DNA of 32,724 bases from an uncultured Clostridia bacterium. GTDB taxonomy: Bacteria > Bacillota > Clostridia > Oscillospirales > Acutalibacteraceae. The position numbers and the translations under genes were made by a program. The notes under the pieces were generated by a model. The model was not told where the DNA came from and ran no database searches. It saw only the letters and a list, made by a program, of their open reading frames with translations. Where the stretch lies: contig CAMHOE010000025.1 in assembly GCA_946186665.1 (NCBI GenBank), positions 1 through 32,724 of the forward strand, read 5' to 3'. Position 1 is the first letter of the stretch; each line of letters opens with the position of its first letter. Positions 15,287-22,360 of this stretch are shown piece by piece.

Positions 15287-16456
15287 TTATTTAGTGACTT
15301 TTACATCATAATATGTCCTCGCGATTTTTCCGCTTGTATCCTTGACCTTGATACAGATCTGATAATCTGCGGCTTTGGCAGGTCTTATGGAAATATTTGT
15401 GTTTGAACTGTAATTCTGCTTTACAAGCCATTTGGCATCAGTCGTTTTCTTGTACAGCACTGCAAATGTGTAGCCGCCTGTACCGCCCTGAGCAGAGGCC
15501 TTGATATTGATCTTATCTCCGTACCTGACCGTATCCGACAAGATCTCAGAGGTATTCTTCAATGCAGGATTTACCGTTACATTAAAATATTTTTTGACGA
15601 TCGTTCCGGCGGAATCCTTTGCTTTTACGCACACACGATATTCCACAGCTTTAACAGGCGTTATCGATACCGTTGAGTTGCTGTTGAAGCTCTGCTTGAT
15701 AGTCCATGATCTGTCCGTCGTCTTTTTGTAGTAGAAAGCATAGGTGTAATCACCTGTACCACCTTGTGCTGAAGCACTGACTGTAAGCGAATGTCCAAAA
15801 ACAATACTTGTATCCGAAACCTCTGCGCTCATTTCAAGAGGTTCAACAACTCTTTCAAGTGTGCTGTAATCTATAACAAGTCTTGCAAACTTTGTGCCGC
15901 CGCCTGTCATGATGCTCTCCATAACAGGTACATATACCTGCACGAGTATATCATCTTCACCGTTTTCAACGGGGATCGACAGCTTTTTCGGGTACCACTT
16001 GCCGACAACATTACTGTCGGCGGCGGTGCTGTCAGGATCATTAAAGGCATCATATACACCTACATATTCTTCGAGCACTTCGGCATCCACTGTTTCGATC
16101 TCTGTAGGATAATGATATTTATTCTCTGAAATTACCTTTGTTACCTTGCGAAGCTGTCCGAGATAACCATCCCTGCCAAGATACTTCAGCGACTGCATAT
16201 CTATCTCTATACGGGAAGTACCGTCAGCATCTACAATAAGCGTTGCAGGATTTTTCATTGAAGCATTGCCCATTGAAAGGCTGTCACTGCCAAACTGCTC
16301 CAACCGGATATTAACGGTATATTTTCCGGGAGCGGTCTGTATATCAGCCGCACTTGCGGTCATACCTGTAAAAACCGCCGGTGCTGCCGGAAGCGCTCCA
16401 GCCATTCCTATTGCAAGGACTGCCGCTATGATACATCTTGCGGTTTTTATTTTCAT
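15287..16456 (-). CDS. Secreted NEAT-domain heme-binding protein with two Ig-like repeats
   Basis: The 389-aa protein has a signal peptide (1-37, ending TASAA), a NEAT domain at about 45-200 and two 90-residue beta repeats at about 208-296 and 297-389. The NEAT domain carries SMGNASM (61-67) in the heme-lip position and VYVPVME with Met179 in a late strand. The beta repeats share GGTGxYTxA, a Tyr-rich strand and KAxxYxxCxKxKD, as in triple-tyrosine or Ig-like cell-surface modules. There is no LPxTG signal, membrane span or S-layer motif, so it is probably released or held non-covalently. It would take heme from host or food hemoproteins and pass it on. AAAGGCGGGCG is the likely ribosome binding site. 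Confidence 0.87.
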   Translation of the reverse strand: MKIKTARCIIAAVLAIGMAGALPAAPAVFTGMTASAADIQTAPGKYTVNIRLEQFGSDSLSMGNASMKNPATLIVDADGTSRIEIDMQSLKYLGRDGYLGQLRKVTKVISENKYHYPTEIETVDAEVLEEYVGVYDAFNDPDSTAADSNVVGKWYPKKLSIPVENGEDDILVQVYVPVMESIMTGGGTKFARLVIDYSTLERVVEPLEMSAEVSDTSIVFGHSLTVSASAQGGTGDYTYAFYYKKTTDRSWTIKQSFNSNSTVSITPVKAVEYRVCVKAKDSAGTIVKKYFNVTVNPALKNTSEILSDTVRYGDKINIKASAQGGTGGYTFAVLYKKTTDAKWLVKQNYSSNTNISIRPAKAADYQICIKVKDTSGKIARTYYDVKVTK

Positions 16457-16482
16457 AAAATCGCCCGCCTTTCATATATTGC

Positions 16483-16515
16483 CGAAAGCCGACAGAGTTT
16501 TTCCATCGGCTTTCG
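16483..16515. promoter_or_regulatory. Intercistronic hairpin between the two secreted NEAT genes
   Basis: Bases 16483-16492 and 16506-16515 pair perfectly over 10 bp with a 13-nt loop. No U-run follows on the minus strand, so it is not a standard terminator. It may protect the 3' end of the upstream message or set the ratio of the two proteins. Confidence 0.5.
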
Positions 16516-16522
16516 AATGGTT

Positions 16523-19500
16523 TTATTCTTCTACATTTACAACAAAGTATTTTTTCTCAACAACACCGCTGTCGTCCTTTACTTTTACGCAAACCAAATA
16601 CTGAGTTGCCTTTGCCGGTTTAATAGAAACATCTGTATTTGTGGAGAAATACTGCCTTCTCACCCATTTTGTACCGGCTAATTTCCTGTAGTAAACGGCA
16701 TAGGTATGATCACCGCTGCCGTCCTCTGACGATACGTTTATCGTCATTCTATCACCAAGCTTGATAGTCTGTTCGGGGATAGTGGAAGTATTTTTCAATG
16801 CGCCCTCATCATCTGTTATGGTGTCTTTAACATCTACGGTAAAGTACTTCTTTACAACTGTACCGTCAGCGTCCTTTGCCTTTACACATATAATATACTG
16901 CGTTGCTTTGGCAGGCTTGATATGTACAGCCGTATTGTCTTTATAGTCCTGAGCTACTACCCAATTTGTGCCGTTCATTTTCCTGTACATTACGGCATAA
17001 GTGTAGTCACCTGCTCCGCCTTCTGCGCTCATATTCACTGTCAGTCTTGTACCGAGTGTGATGGTATCGCTGTCGATTGAAGAGGTGTTGGTCAGGGCAT
17101 CAGGCTCAACCTCTGCTTCAACCAGTCCTTCAATAGCCGTCTGTACAGCAGTTACCGCATTGTCTACACTTTCTTGTGTCTTGCTCTCGTCAGCCAGTAC
17201 AGCCTTGGCACTTTCTACGGCAGTTGTCAGAGCGGCATAGCTTTCCTCTGTATATTTGCCATCAGTGTTGCTGATTGCTTCGGCTTCGGCAATCTTTGTT
17301 TCAAGAGCAGAAGTATCAACTTCAACAGGTTTCCATTCGTAGTCGTTCCATTCGCTTGTCTGATAATTTGTAAGATATACGCTGTGAGTCATTACTCCGT
17401 TATCGCCGAGAGACGGGATTCCGGTGTTGTAGCTGAACGAAAGCTTGTGGTCACTTGTTATATCAGCAATGTCCATAGTAAACTCATACGCTGTACCTGT
17501 AGAATCCTTGCCGTACTCTGTTTTTACACCTTCAACACCGTCCATAGCCAGTTTCTGCATATCTATTTTAGAAGGCTTGTAAAGCAGGCTGACTTTCATT
17601 TTGCCGTCGCTGTCAACGGTGAGCTTGATATTCGGGTCAAACTGACGGGAAAGTGCAAACTCATTTTCACTGTCAGTTCCGTAGGTGCTTTCTGTTATTG
17701 CCTTAACGGAGAGGTTGTATGTACCTTCGGCAAGGACAGGTTTATTTTCCAGTACAAGTCCGTCAATAGCTGCCTGCAAACCGTTTATAATCAAATTTGC
17801 GGATTGTTCGGAAACATCAGTTGAAGAAGATAATACATAGTTAGCAATGAAAAGGAACTGCTGTAAACCGGCAAAGCTATCTTCTGTATATTTTCCGTCA
17901 TCATTATTGATAGCCTGTGCTTGTGCCATCAGAGTATTGATAGTTTCCATTTGCTCGTCTGTTGCTTTTTTCTCCAATGCCTGACGGGCAGCTTTCAATT
18001 CTTCTACAGAATTGTCAACAAGTTTTTGAGATGATGTATCATCATCATAAACCTGCTGTGCTTTGCTAAGTACATCCTTTAGATTTTGAACAGAAGCACT
18101 TGTATAAGCAGATATGGCATTGCTTTCAATAAGTGCTTTAGTTGCACCTATCTGAAGTTCAAGATCTGATTTGTCTATTTTCAGTTCTCCGACATATTCG
18201 ATATTTTCCCAATCAATATCCATTGCTGCATCAATGAATTCGCCCGGTAATGTTTTTTCGTCTATTTTGAATCTCGCTATTCTTGTAATCAGGCTTTCAG
18301 CACTATATTGATTGGCGATTGTACCTTCTGTGCTATCTTGATCAGTAAGTATCGGGAGTTTATCTCCAAAATAATCGACATTGGTACGGGAAAGGAACTC
18401 AAGTTCACTCTGAAATCCCCATACGGAGTAAGTTGAGGCGTATGCACTAATACTGCCAACATAATATCCTGTATCAGAATAATTATCCACAGGAACTATT
18501 TTCAAGGTATAATTTCCGTTCTGAGCTGTTATTTCTACAGTATCTCCAAAATACTCATTAAAGAATGGTATCTCTTTATCGGTCAACAGACCATCTTGTG
18601 TATATCTTCCAGAGCCACTGTCATAGGTCGGCGTATTCCAACTTGTTTCATAGAACTTAACCTTTGCCTTATATACGCCATCAGCAAGAATCTTATCTTT
18701 TTCAACAAGTCCGCTCTTTGCCTTAACCAGTATAGCGTAATCTCTCATAGCATAAATTGGAAAATACTTGTCACGGTTATTTGCATTTTCGACAGAGGTC
18801 ACAGAGGATTGAAGTTTATTAACACTCTCTTGTGTGTATTTATCATTATTTGCAATAATGGACTTGCATTCTTCAAGCATTGGTTCAACTTTTTCTGTCC
18901 ATTCAGAGCATCTGAGATTGTTCCAATCAATAACCAAATTACAATCCTGTTCGGAATCGCCCATAGCATCAACTTTTACTCTGCAAACAATTTCTGTGGG
19001 ATAAACTGGCTTATTTCCTGTACCTAAATCCCAAAGCGGGATGGTTGTTTCTTCAAGAATGGAATACACATCTGATAAGTCTGCCGACGCATAAACATAA
19101 TCGAGTTTCTTATTGATTGTGTCCTGTTTATGACCGTTCTCGTCATAGTACCATAAATTTTGAAGATGACCTATCAACGCTCCTGCTTCACCAAAATCAA
19201 GAGTGATAGCATTAAAACCGAGTATCAAATAAGCGTTTCCGTCTTTTATCTGTATTTTTGCTGTATGCTTTACAGCACCGTTAGCCATTGACATTGTATT
19301 TTCATCTGCTGCATAGCGTGAATAGATATAAACCGGAACTGTATAAATATCATCTTCATACTTATCTCCACCATTATTATCGGTTAAACGCAAATCTGTG
19401 GGATTTGATGCAGTAGGACGAGTTTCGGGTTTTGACTGTAAAGATGCTGTTGTTTCTTCAAGACTGAGTACCTGAACAGCCGCATCTGCCTGTATTGAAA

Positions 19501-19585
19501 GTAAACCTGTCGGAATTGACGCACCGCCGATTACCGTAACTGCAAGGGCAATGGCACATATACGCCGTAGCAGTTTGCTCTTCAT
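16523..19585 (-). CDS. Large secreted NEAT/FIVAR surface protein (heme capture)
   Basis: This 1020-aa protein begins with a signal peptide (1-36). A clear NEAT domain spans about 81-225, with MSMAN at 98-102, KHTAKIQIKDG and a late strand with KVDAMG (Met208) before VIDW. A divergent NEAT-like region follows at about 300-466, ending DIDWENI, and a third at about 615-755 (EGTYNLSVKAI, then QFDPNIKLTVDSDGKM). FIVAR-type helical repeats (GKYTEESYAAL, SVDNAV patterns) lie at about 231-294, 471-540, 541-612 and 756-822. Two Ig-like repeats, as in the 389-aa neighbour, close the protein (829-920, 929-1020). There is no LPxTG motif or membrane anchor. By analogy with streptococcal Shr it would capture heme at the surface. 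The ribosome binding site is AAGGAG. It heads the heme operon. Confidence 0.88.
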   Translation of the reverse strand: MKSKLLRRICAIALAVTVIGGASIPTGLLSIQADAAVQVLSLEETTASLQSKPETRPTASNPTDLRLTDNNGGDKYEDDIYTVPVYIYSRYAADENTMSMANGAVKHTAKIQIKDGNAYLILGFNAITLDFGEAGALIGHLQNLWYYDENGHKQDTINKKLDYVYASADLSDVYSILEETTIPLWDLGTGNKPVYPTEIVCRVKVDAMGDSEQDCNLVIDWNNLRCSEWTEKVEPMLEECKSIIANNDKYTQESVNKLQSSVTSVENANNRDKYFPIYAMRDYAILVKAKSGLVEKDKILADGVYKAKVKFYETSWNTPTYDSGSGRYTQDGLLTDKEIPFFNEYFGDTVEITAQNGNYTLKIVPVDNYSDTGYYVGSISAYASTYSVWGFQSELEFLSRTNVDYFGDKLPILTDQDSTEGTIANQYSAESLITRIARFKIDEKTLPGEFIDAAMDIDWENIEYVGELKIDKSDLELQIGATKALIESNAISAYTSASVQNLKDVLSKAQQVYDDDTSSQKLVDNSVEELKAARQALEKKATDEQMETINTLMAQAQAINNDDGKYTEDSFAGLQQFLFIANYVLSSSTDVSEQSANLIINGLQAAIDGLVLENKPVLAEGTYNLSVKAITESTYGTDSENEFALSRQFDPNIKLTVDSDGKMKVSLLYKPSKIDMQKLAMDGVEGVKTEYGKDSTGTAYEFTMDIADITSDHKLSFSYNTGIPSLGDNGVMTHSVYLTNYQTSEWNDYEWKPVEVDTSALETKIAEAEAISNTDGKYTEESYAALTTAVESAKAVLADESKTQESVDNAVTAVQTAIEGLVEAEVEPDALTNTSSIDSDTITLGTRLTVNMSAEGGAGDYTYAVMYRKMNGTNWVVAQDYKDNTAVHIKPAKATQYIICVKAKDADGTVVKKYFTVDVKDTITDDEGALKNTSTIPEQTIKLGDRMTINVSSEDGSGDHTYAVYYRKLAGTKWVRRQYFSTNTDVSIKPAKATQYLVCVKVKDDSGVVEKKYFVVNVEE

Positions 19586-19641
19586 AAATAATCACTCCTT
19601 GATTTCCTTTTGAGTAAAATGTTGTTTTTTGAGGTTTCAAA

Positions 19642-19678
19642 TCAATAGTGTAAACATCGCTTTTGAGGCGGGCATATG
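19642..19678 (-). pseudogene. Remnant of the regulator gene's 3' end, copy A (12-13 codons)
   Basis: Read leftwards the sequence encodes HMPASKAMFTLLI and a stop, against HMPTSRAMFTLLI at the end of the intact regulator (21207). It has lost all upstream sequence. It lies between the NEAT operon promoter and its first gene, so it is now part of that operon's leader. Confidence 0.7.
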
Positions 19679-19691
19679 ACTGATAAAATCA

Positions 19692-19721
19692 AGTATAAAT
19701 TAACTGATAAAAAATTTGTAA
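19692..19721 (-). promoter_or_regulatory. Possible promoter of the NEAT operon with flanking direct repeats
   Basis: On the minus strand TTACAA (19721-19716) and TATACT (19697-19692) are 18 bp apart. ACTGATAAAA occurs at 19679-19688 and 19703-19712, on either side of the -10 box, and could bind a repressor. The -35 hexamer is shared, read in the other direction, with the brnT promoter, so the two divergent promoters overlap. Confidence 0.45.
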
Positions 19722-19744
19722 AACGTATTACTTAATGTTATACT
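19716..19744 (+). promoter_or_regulatory. brnT promoter
   Basis: TTGTAA (19716-19721) and TATACT (19739-19744) are 17 bp apart. Transcription should start about seven bases later, at or next to the ATG at 19751, so the message may be leaderless. Confidence 0.65.
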
Positions 19745-19750
19745 TGAAGT

Positions 19751-20040
19751 ATGAAAACCGTGATAGAAGGTCTTCCTGTTGAACGGGACGACCGCAAGAA
19801 TGAAATCAACAAGAAGAAGCATGGGATCAGCTTTGAAACTGCTGCGTTGGTATTCGCCGATAAGGAGCGGATCGAATACTACGACAGATTACACAGCGAT
19901 GAGGAAGACAGGTACATCGTGCTTGCATGGTGGAGAAAATCCTCTATGTTGTATATACTGATCGTGAGGACGCAACAAGGCTGATTTCTGCAAGACTCGC
20001 AACCCCCACTGAAAGGAGAGTGTACTATGGCAACTATTAA
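19751..20040 (+). pseudogene. brnT: BrnT-type toxin gene with one frameshift
   Basis: The first part matches BrnT ribonuclease toxins: RKNEINKKKHGISFETAALVF and then DEEDRYIVL. About position 19925 one base, probably a G, is missing. The family sequence continues in another frame: MVEKILYVVYTDRED, then RLISARLATPTERRVYY, ending at TAA 20038. As read, the product ends after unrelated residues at 19984 and lacks the conserved C-terminal ISAR motif. Intact BrnT cleaves RNA and is neutralised by BrnA. The complete ancestral frame overlaps brnA by 14 bases, the normal arrangement. The start has no ribosome binding site and sits at the expected transcription start. Confidence 0.82.
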
Positions 20041-20338
20041 AACCACAATCTACGACGGTCAGCAGCCGACCGAGGCTCAAAAAGCCGAAATTGAGGCTGC
20101 ATCCAAGCAACCTATCTCGTTTGACGATGCACCGGAGCTTACGCCGGAACAGTACGCAGAAATGGCGGAACTCGCAAGAGCAAAACGTGAAGATGCAGTG
20201 AAACCTGTCATCTCGCTGCGTATTTCTCCCGATACGCTGGAAAAAGCGAAAGCTACGGGAAAGGGCTACACCGGTTTTCTCAGTCGATTGCTCGACAATG
20301 CGATCAACGATCCGTCCATGGTTCTCAAAAGCCTGTGA
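20027..20338 (+). CDS. brnA: BrnA-family antitoxin
   Basis: The 103-aa protein has the BrnA layout: a disordered, acidic N-terminal half that would wrap the toxin, and a C-terminal DNA-binding part with SLRISPDTLEKAKATGKGY and FLSRLLDNAI. BrnA usually binds its own promoter as a dimer together with BrnT. AAAGGAG at 20013-20019, inside the toxin gene, is a strong ribosome binding site. The gene is intact although its toxin partner is frameshifted. It ends just before the terminator at 20351. Confidence 0.87.
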   Translation: MATIKTTIYDGQQPTEAQKAEIEAASKQPISFDDAPELTPEQYAEMAELARAKREDAVKPVISLRISPDTLEKAKATGKGYTGFLSRLLDNAINDPSMVLKSL

Positions 20339-20350
20339 CATCTCAGCCTC

Positions 20351-20370
20351 GCCCCACGGCGGGGCTTTTT
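20351..20370 (+). terminator. Terminator of brnTA
   Basis: GCCCC (20351-20355) pairs with GGGGC (20361-20365) and five T follow. It forms the left end of the repeat that continues into copy B of the regulator 3' end. Confidence 0.8.
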
Positions 20371-20375
20371 GCTGC

Positions 20376-20496
20376 CTAAATCAGTAGTGTAAACATCGCC
20401 TTTGAGGTGGGCATATGCTGAACCCCAACGGTGCAGTCCATCTGCAAACAAACCGTGCCGTGCAAAACCTGCCCCATGCTGTCGCCGATATTGACA
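20376..20496 (-). pseudogene. Remnant of the regulator gene's 3' end, copy B (38-39 codons)
   Basis: Read leftwards the frame encodes NIGDSMGQVLHGTVCLQMDC, then TVGVQHMPTSKAMFTLLI and a stop. The intact regulator has the same 38 residues with three conservative changes (Ile/Val, Val/Leu, Arg/Lys). Upstream codons are replaced by the promoter region of the next toxin-antitoxin pair. Frame and residues are kept while silent bases differ, so the copy came from a once-functional gene. Confidence 0.85.
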
Positions 20497-20528
20497 CATA
20501 CAATTATTGTCAAATTCTATCATTTATA

Positions 20529-20557
20529 TTGCAATTTGCTTCATTTTGATATATAAT
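20529..20557 (+). promoter_or_regulatory. Promoter of the RelB/RelE-like operon
   Basis: TTGCAA (20529-20534) and TATAAT (20552-20557) are 17 bp apart. Upstream, TTGACA (20491-20496) and TGTCAA (20509-20514) form an inverted repeat with a 12-bp spacer that could be the antitoxin operator. Confidence 0.65.
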
Positions 20558-20582
20558 AGAAGCAGAAAGGAGATGATTTTCC

Positions 20583-20882
20583 ATGACAACAATTAGCCTG
20601 CGTCTTGATGACGATTTAAAGCGCGACCTCGAACAGATGTGCAGCGAAATGGGTATGAGCCTTACGACTTTCTTCACCATTTACGCTAAACGTGCCCTCC
20701 GTGACCGCAAGATCCCCTTTGAGATCACCGCCCCTGCTCCCGCCATTGACCCAGATAAACTTGATTGGGATCGCATCGGTAAGCTGCTCGACGAAGCCGA
20801 GCGTATCAACAAGGATGCTGAGGGCGTACCTCTCGAAGATTTCTTGAAAGAAATGGAGATGCTTGTTAATGAAGCGGTATAA
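20583..20882 (+). CDS. RelB/DinJ-family antitoxin
   Basis: The 99-aa protein opens with a ribbon-helix-helix DNA-binding segment (TTISLRLDDDLKRDLEQMC, then GMSLTTFFTIYAKRAL), typical of RelB/DinJ antitoxins. The rest is an acidic helical tail (LLDEAERINKD) that would cover the toxin. AAAGGAG at 20566-20572 is a good ribosome binding site. The toxin gene overlaps its last codons by 14 bases. Family assignment rests on the N-terminal motif and on the toxin next door. Confidence 0.87.
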   Translation: MTTISLRLDDDLKRDLEQMCSEMGMSLTTFFTIYAKRALRDRKIPFEITAPAPAIDPDKLDWDRIGKLLDEAERINKDAEGVPLEDFLKEMEMLVNEAV

Positions 20883-21171
20883 AGTTATAGTCCTTCCTGC
20901 GGCAAAAGATGATGAAAGGGCGATACTGAAATACCTCTTAGGCATCTCTGGTTATACCGCAAGGTACTACCATAAGCTTTTCGCCGAAAAGTTTCGTTCT
21001 CTCGCAGAATTTCCGCTGCGCTGCCCGCCGGCAAAAAACGAGAAGTATGCCAAATTGGGCTATCACTATCTTGTGATAAACTACTATCTTGCTTTCTTCA
21101 CCGTTGAGGGTGATACCGTGAAAATTCAGCGAATTTTTGACGGCCGCAGCGATTACACCGCACAAATCTGA
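20869..21171 (+). CDS. RelE/ParE-superfamily toxin
   Basis: The 100-aa protein has the RelE/ParE pattern: a first strand YKVIVLPAAKDDERAILKYL, a helix with YYHKLFAEKFRSLAEFP, then the strands LGYHYLVINYYLAFF and VKIQRIFDGRSDY. The end signature (RIFDGR.DY) is common in ParE/YafQ-like proteins. Whether it cuts mRNA on the ribosome or poisons gyrase cannot be told from sequence. ATG 20869 is chosen over TTG 20863; it overlaps the antitoxin gene and has GGAGA nine bases upstream. Unlike brnT, this gene is intact. Confidence 0.85.
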   Translation: MKRYKVIVLPAAKDDERAILKYLLGISGYTARYYHKLFAEKFRSLAEFPLRCPPAKNEKYAKLGYHYLVINYYLAFFTVEGDTVKIQRIFDGRSDYTAQI

Positions 21172-21178
21172 TACGAAA

Positions 21179-21201
21179 GCCTCGCTACGGCGGGGCTTTT
21201 T
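21179..21201 (+). terminator. Terminator of the RelB/RelE-like operon
   Basis: GCCTCG (21179-21184) pairs with CGGGGC (21191-21196), and five T follow. It is the counterpart of the brnTA terminator in the repeat and also abuts the 3' end of the regulator gene. Confidence 0.75.
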
Positions 21202-21206
21202 GCTGC

Positions 21207-22040
21207 CTAAATCAGTAGTGTAAACATAGCCCTTGAAGTGGGCATATGCTGAACACCAACGGTGCAGTCCATCTGCACACAAACCGTGCCGTGCAAAATT
21301 TGCCCCATGCTGTCACCGATATTGACAAAGCTGATGGCATCTGCCGGAATGGTGTAACATTCGCCGTCCCATGCCGCATTGGCAAACTGCCCTGCAATAT
21401 AGTATTTCAGGTTCGTGACATGACCGGACAGGAACTGATCGTTGATCTTTGATTTTGCGGACATGGGCGTGACACGGAGCCTGATCTCTCCTACACCGTC
21501 CTTGACTATCAGCGTACACGGATACTCAAAGCCCTCGTTTGCCATAGAAAGAATGTTGCTGCTGTTCTGCACATTCTCACGATAAAACAAAAACGGAAGC
21601 TGTGTGCGGCTGTCCTTCATCAGACGGCAAAGCTCACCGCCGCTAAAGGTCTTTTTGTTCCGAAGCTCATATTTGATACGGCAGCGTTCAACGCTCTTGC
21701 GGACGATCTCTATATATTCGTCAGTGCAGTCCCTCGCCCAAGCATAAGTATCATGCTGCGCGTTTTCCATGCTCATGCCTTCGTAAAGCAAATGACTCAG
21801 ACTGACATCGGCTCGTTCCTGTATGCGTTTTGCTTCCGTCAGACCCTTGTCTGTGAGCTTCGGGTGACGGGGTTCGCTGCGGTCAACAAGACCTGCACCC
21901 TCAAGGACTGCGATAACTCTGCTGATCTTGTACTTTTCCGTTTTCAAAGCACGGGCGATTCCTGTTACCGTGCGGTCCTTCGGGTCGTTATTCAGCAAAC
22001 CTAAAAGCACCTGCATATCCAAGGCTTCAAGCTGTTCCAT
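21207..22040 (-). CDS. Winged-helix, DtxR-like regulator with a NEAT-like C-terminal domain
   Basis: This 277-aa protein has three parts. Residues 5-75 are a winged helix of MarR/DtxR type (TVTGIARALKTEKYKISRVI, then GLVDRSEPRHPKLTDKG). Residues 76-115 resemble the DtxR/MntR dimerisation and metal-binding helices (LSHLLYEGMSMENAQHD, then CTDEY). Residues 150-262 look like a NEAT domain: SMANEGFEYPCTLIVKDG fits the SMGN...PATLIVDADG segment of the NEAT proteins nearby, and FLSGHVTNLKYYI fits GYLGQLRKVTKVI. VCVQMD near residue 257 sits where the NEAT proteins have VYVPVME or VKVDAMG. There is no signal peptide, so this domain would act in the cytoplasm, presumably sensing heme. AGAGGAG is the ribosome binding site. 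The gene once lay directly upstream of the NEAT operon. The NEAT-like reading is my inference. Confidence 0.75.
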   Translation of the reverse strand: MEQLEALDMQVLLGLLNNDPKDRTVTGIARALKTEKYKISRVIAVLEGAGLVDRSEPRHPKLTDKGLTEAKRIQERADVSLSHLLYEGMSMENAQHDTYAWARDCTDEYIEIVRKSVERCRIKYELRNKKTFSGGELCRLMKDSRTQLPFLFYRENVQNSSNILSMANEGFEYPCTLIVKDGVGEIRLRVTPMSAKSKINDQFLSGHVTNLKYYIAGQFANAAWDGECYTIPADAISFVNIGDSMGQILHGTVCVQMDCTVGVQHMPTSRAMFTLLI

Positions 22041-22084
22041 TGTACACTCCTCTTTTTTGAGATAACACTATTGACTGATTATCT

Positions 22085-22162
22085 AAGCTCCGAAGAGCTT
22101 TTATCCGCCTTTTGGCAGATGGTGTATCAGGTAAAATCAGAACCGGTTAAACAGATTTAACC
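22085..22162 (-). promoter_or_regulatory. Structured 5' leader of the regulator mRNA (three hairpins)
   Basis: On the minus strand the leader can form a 7-bp stem at 22162-22145, a 7-bp stem with AAAA loop at 22120-22103 (one G:T), and a 6-bp stem with a TTCG loop at 22100-22085. All lie between the predicted transcription start (about 22168) and ATG 22040. No U-run follows, so control would be at translation or stability. Confidence 0.5.
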
Positions 22163-22174
22163 TTAACATTTTGT

Positions 22175-22203
22175 ATAATAACACAAGAAATACCTTTTGT
22201 CAA
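22175..22203 (-). promoter_or_regulatory. Promoter of the NEAT-like regulator
   Basis: On the minus strand a perfect TTGACA (22203-22198) and TATTAT (22180-22175) are 17 bp apart. The palindrome at 22211-22231 lies just upstream of the -35 box. Confidence 0.75.
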
Positions 22204-22210
22204 GATTTAG

Positions 22211-22231
22211 TTTGTAGCAATTTGCTACAAA
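22211..22231. promoter_or_regulatory. Operator-like palindrome 1
   Basis: TTTGTAGCA (22211-22219) and TGCTACAAA (22223-22231) are perfect 9-bp arms around a 3-bp centre. It touches the regulator promoter. A 21-bp dyad of this size suits a winged-helix dimer. Confidence 0.6.
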
Positions 22232-22360
22232 ATGGTGAACTCGTTGTTATTTGAATTGTGACAAGAAGTAATCAAAATATACAAGTCAAACAGACAGTTA
22301 GACTTATTAAACTATTTTTTATGCAATCCGCCAAATTCTTTCAACGCCTATTTTTTCATG

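Noticed and set aside
17174-17824. 216-codon plus-strand frame inside the NEAT/FIVAR gene
   Set aside because: It is a shadow of the FIVAR repeats on the minus strand, with no family features.
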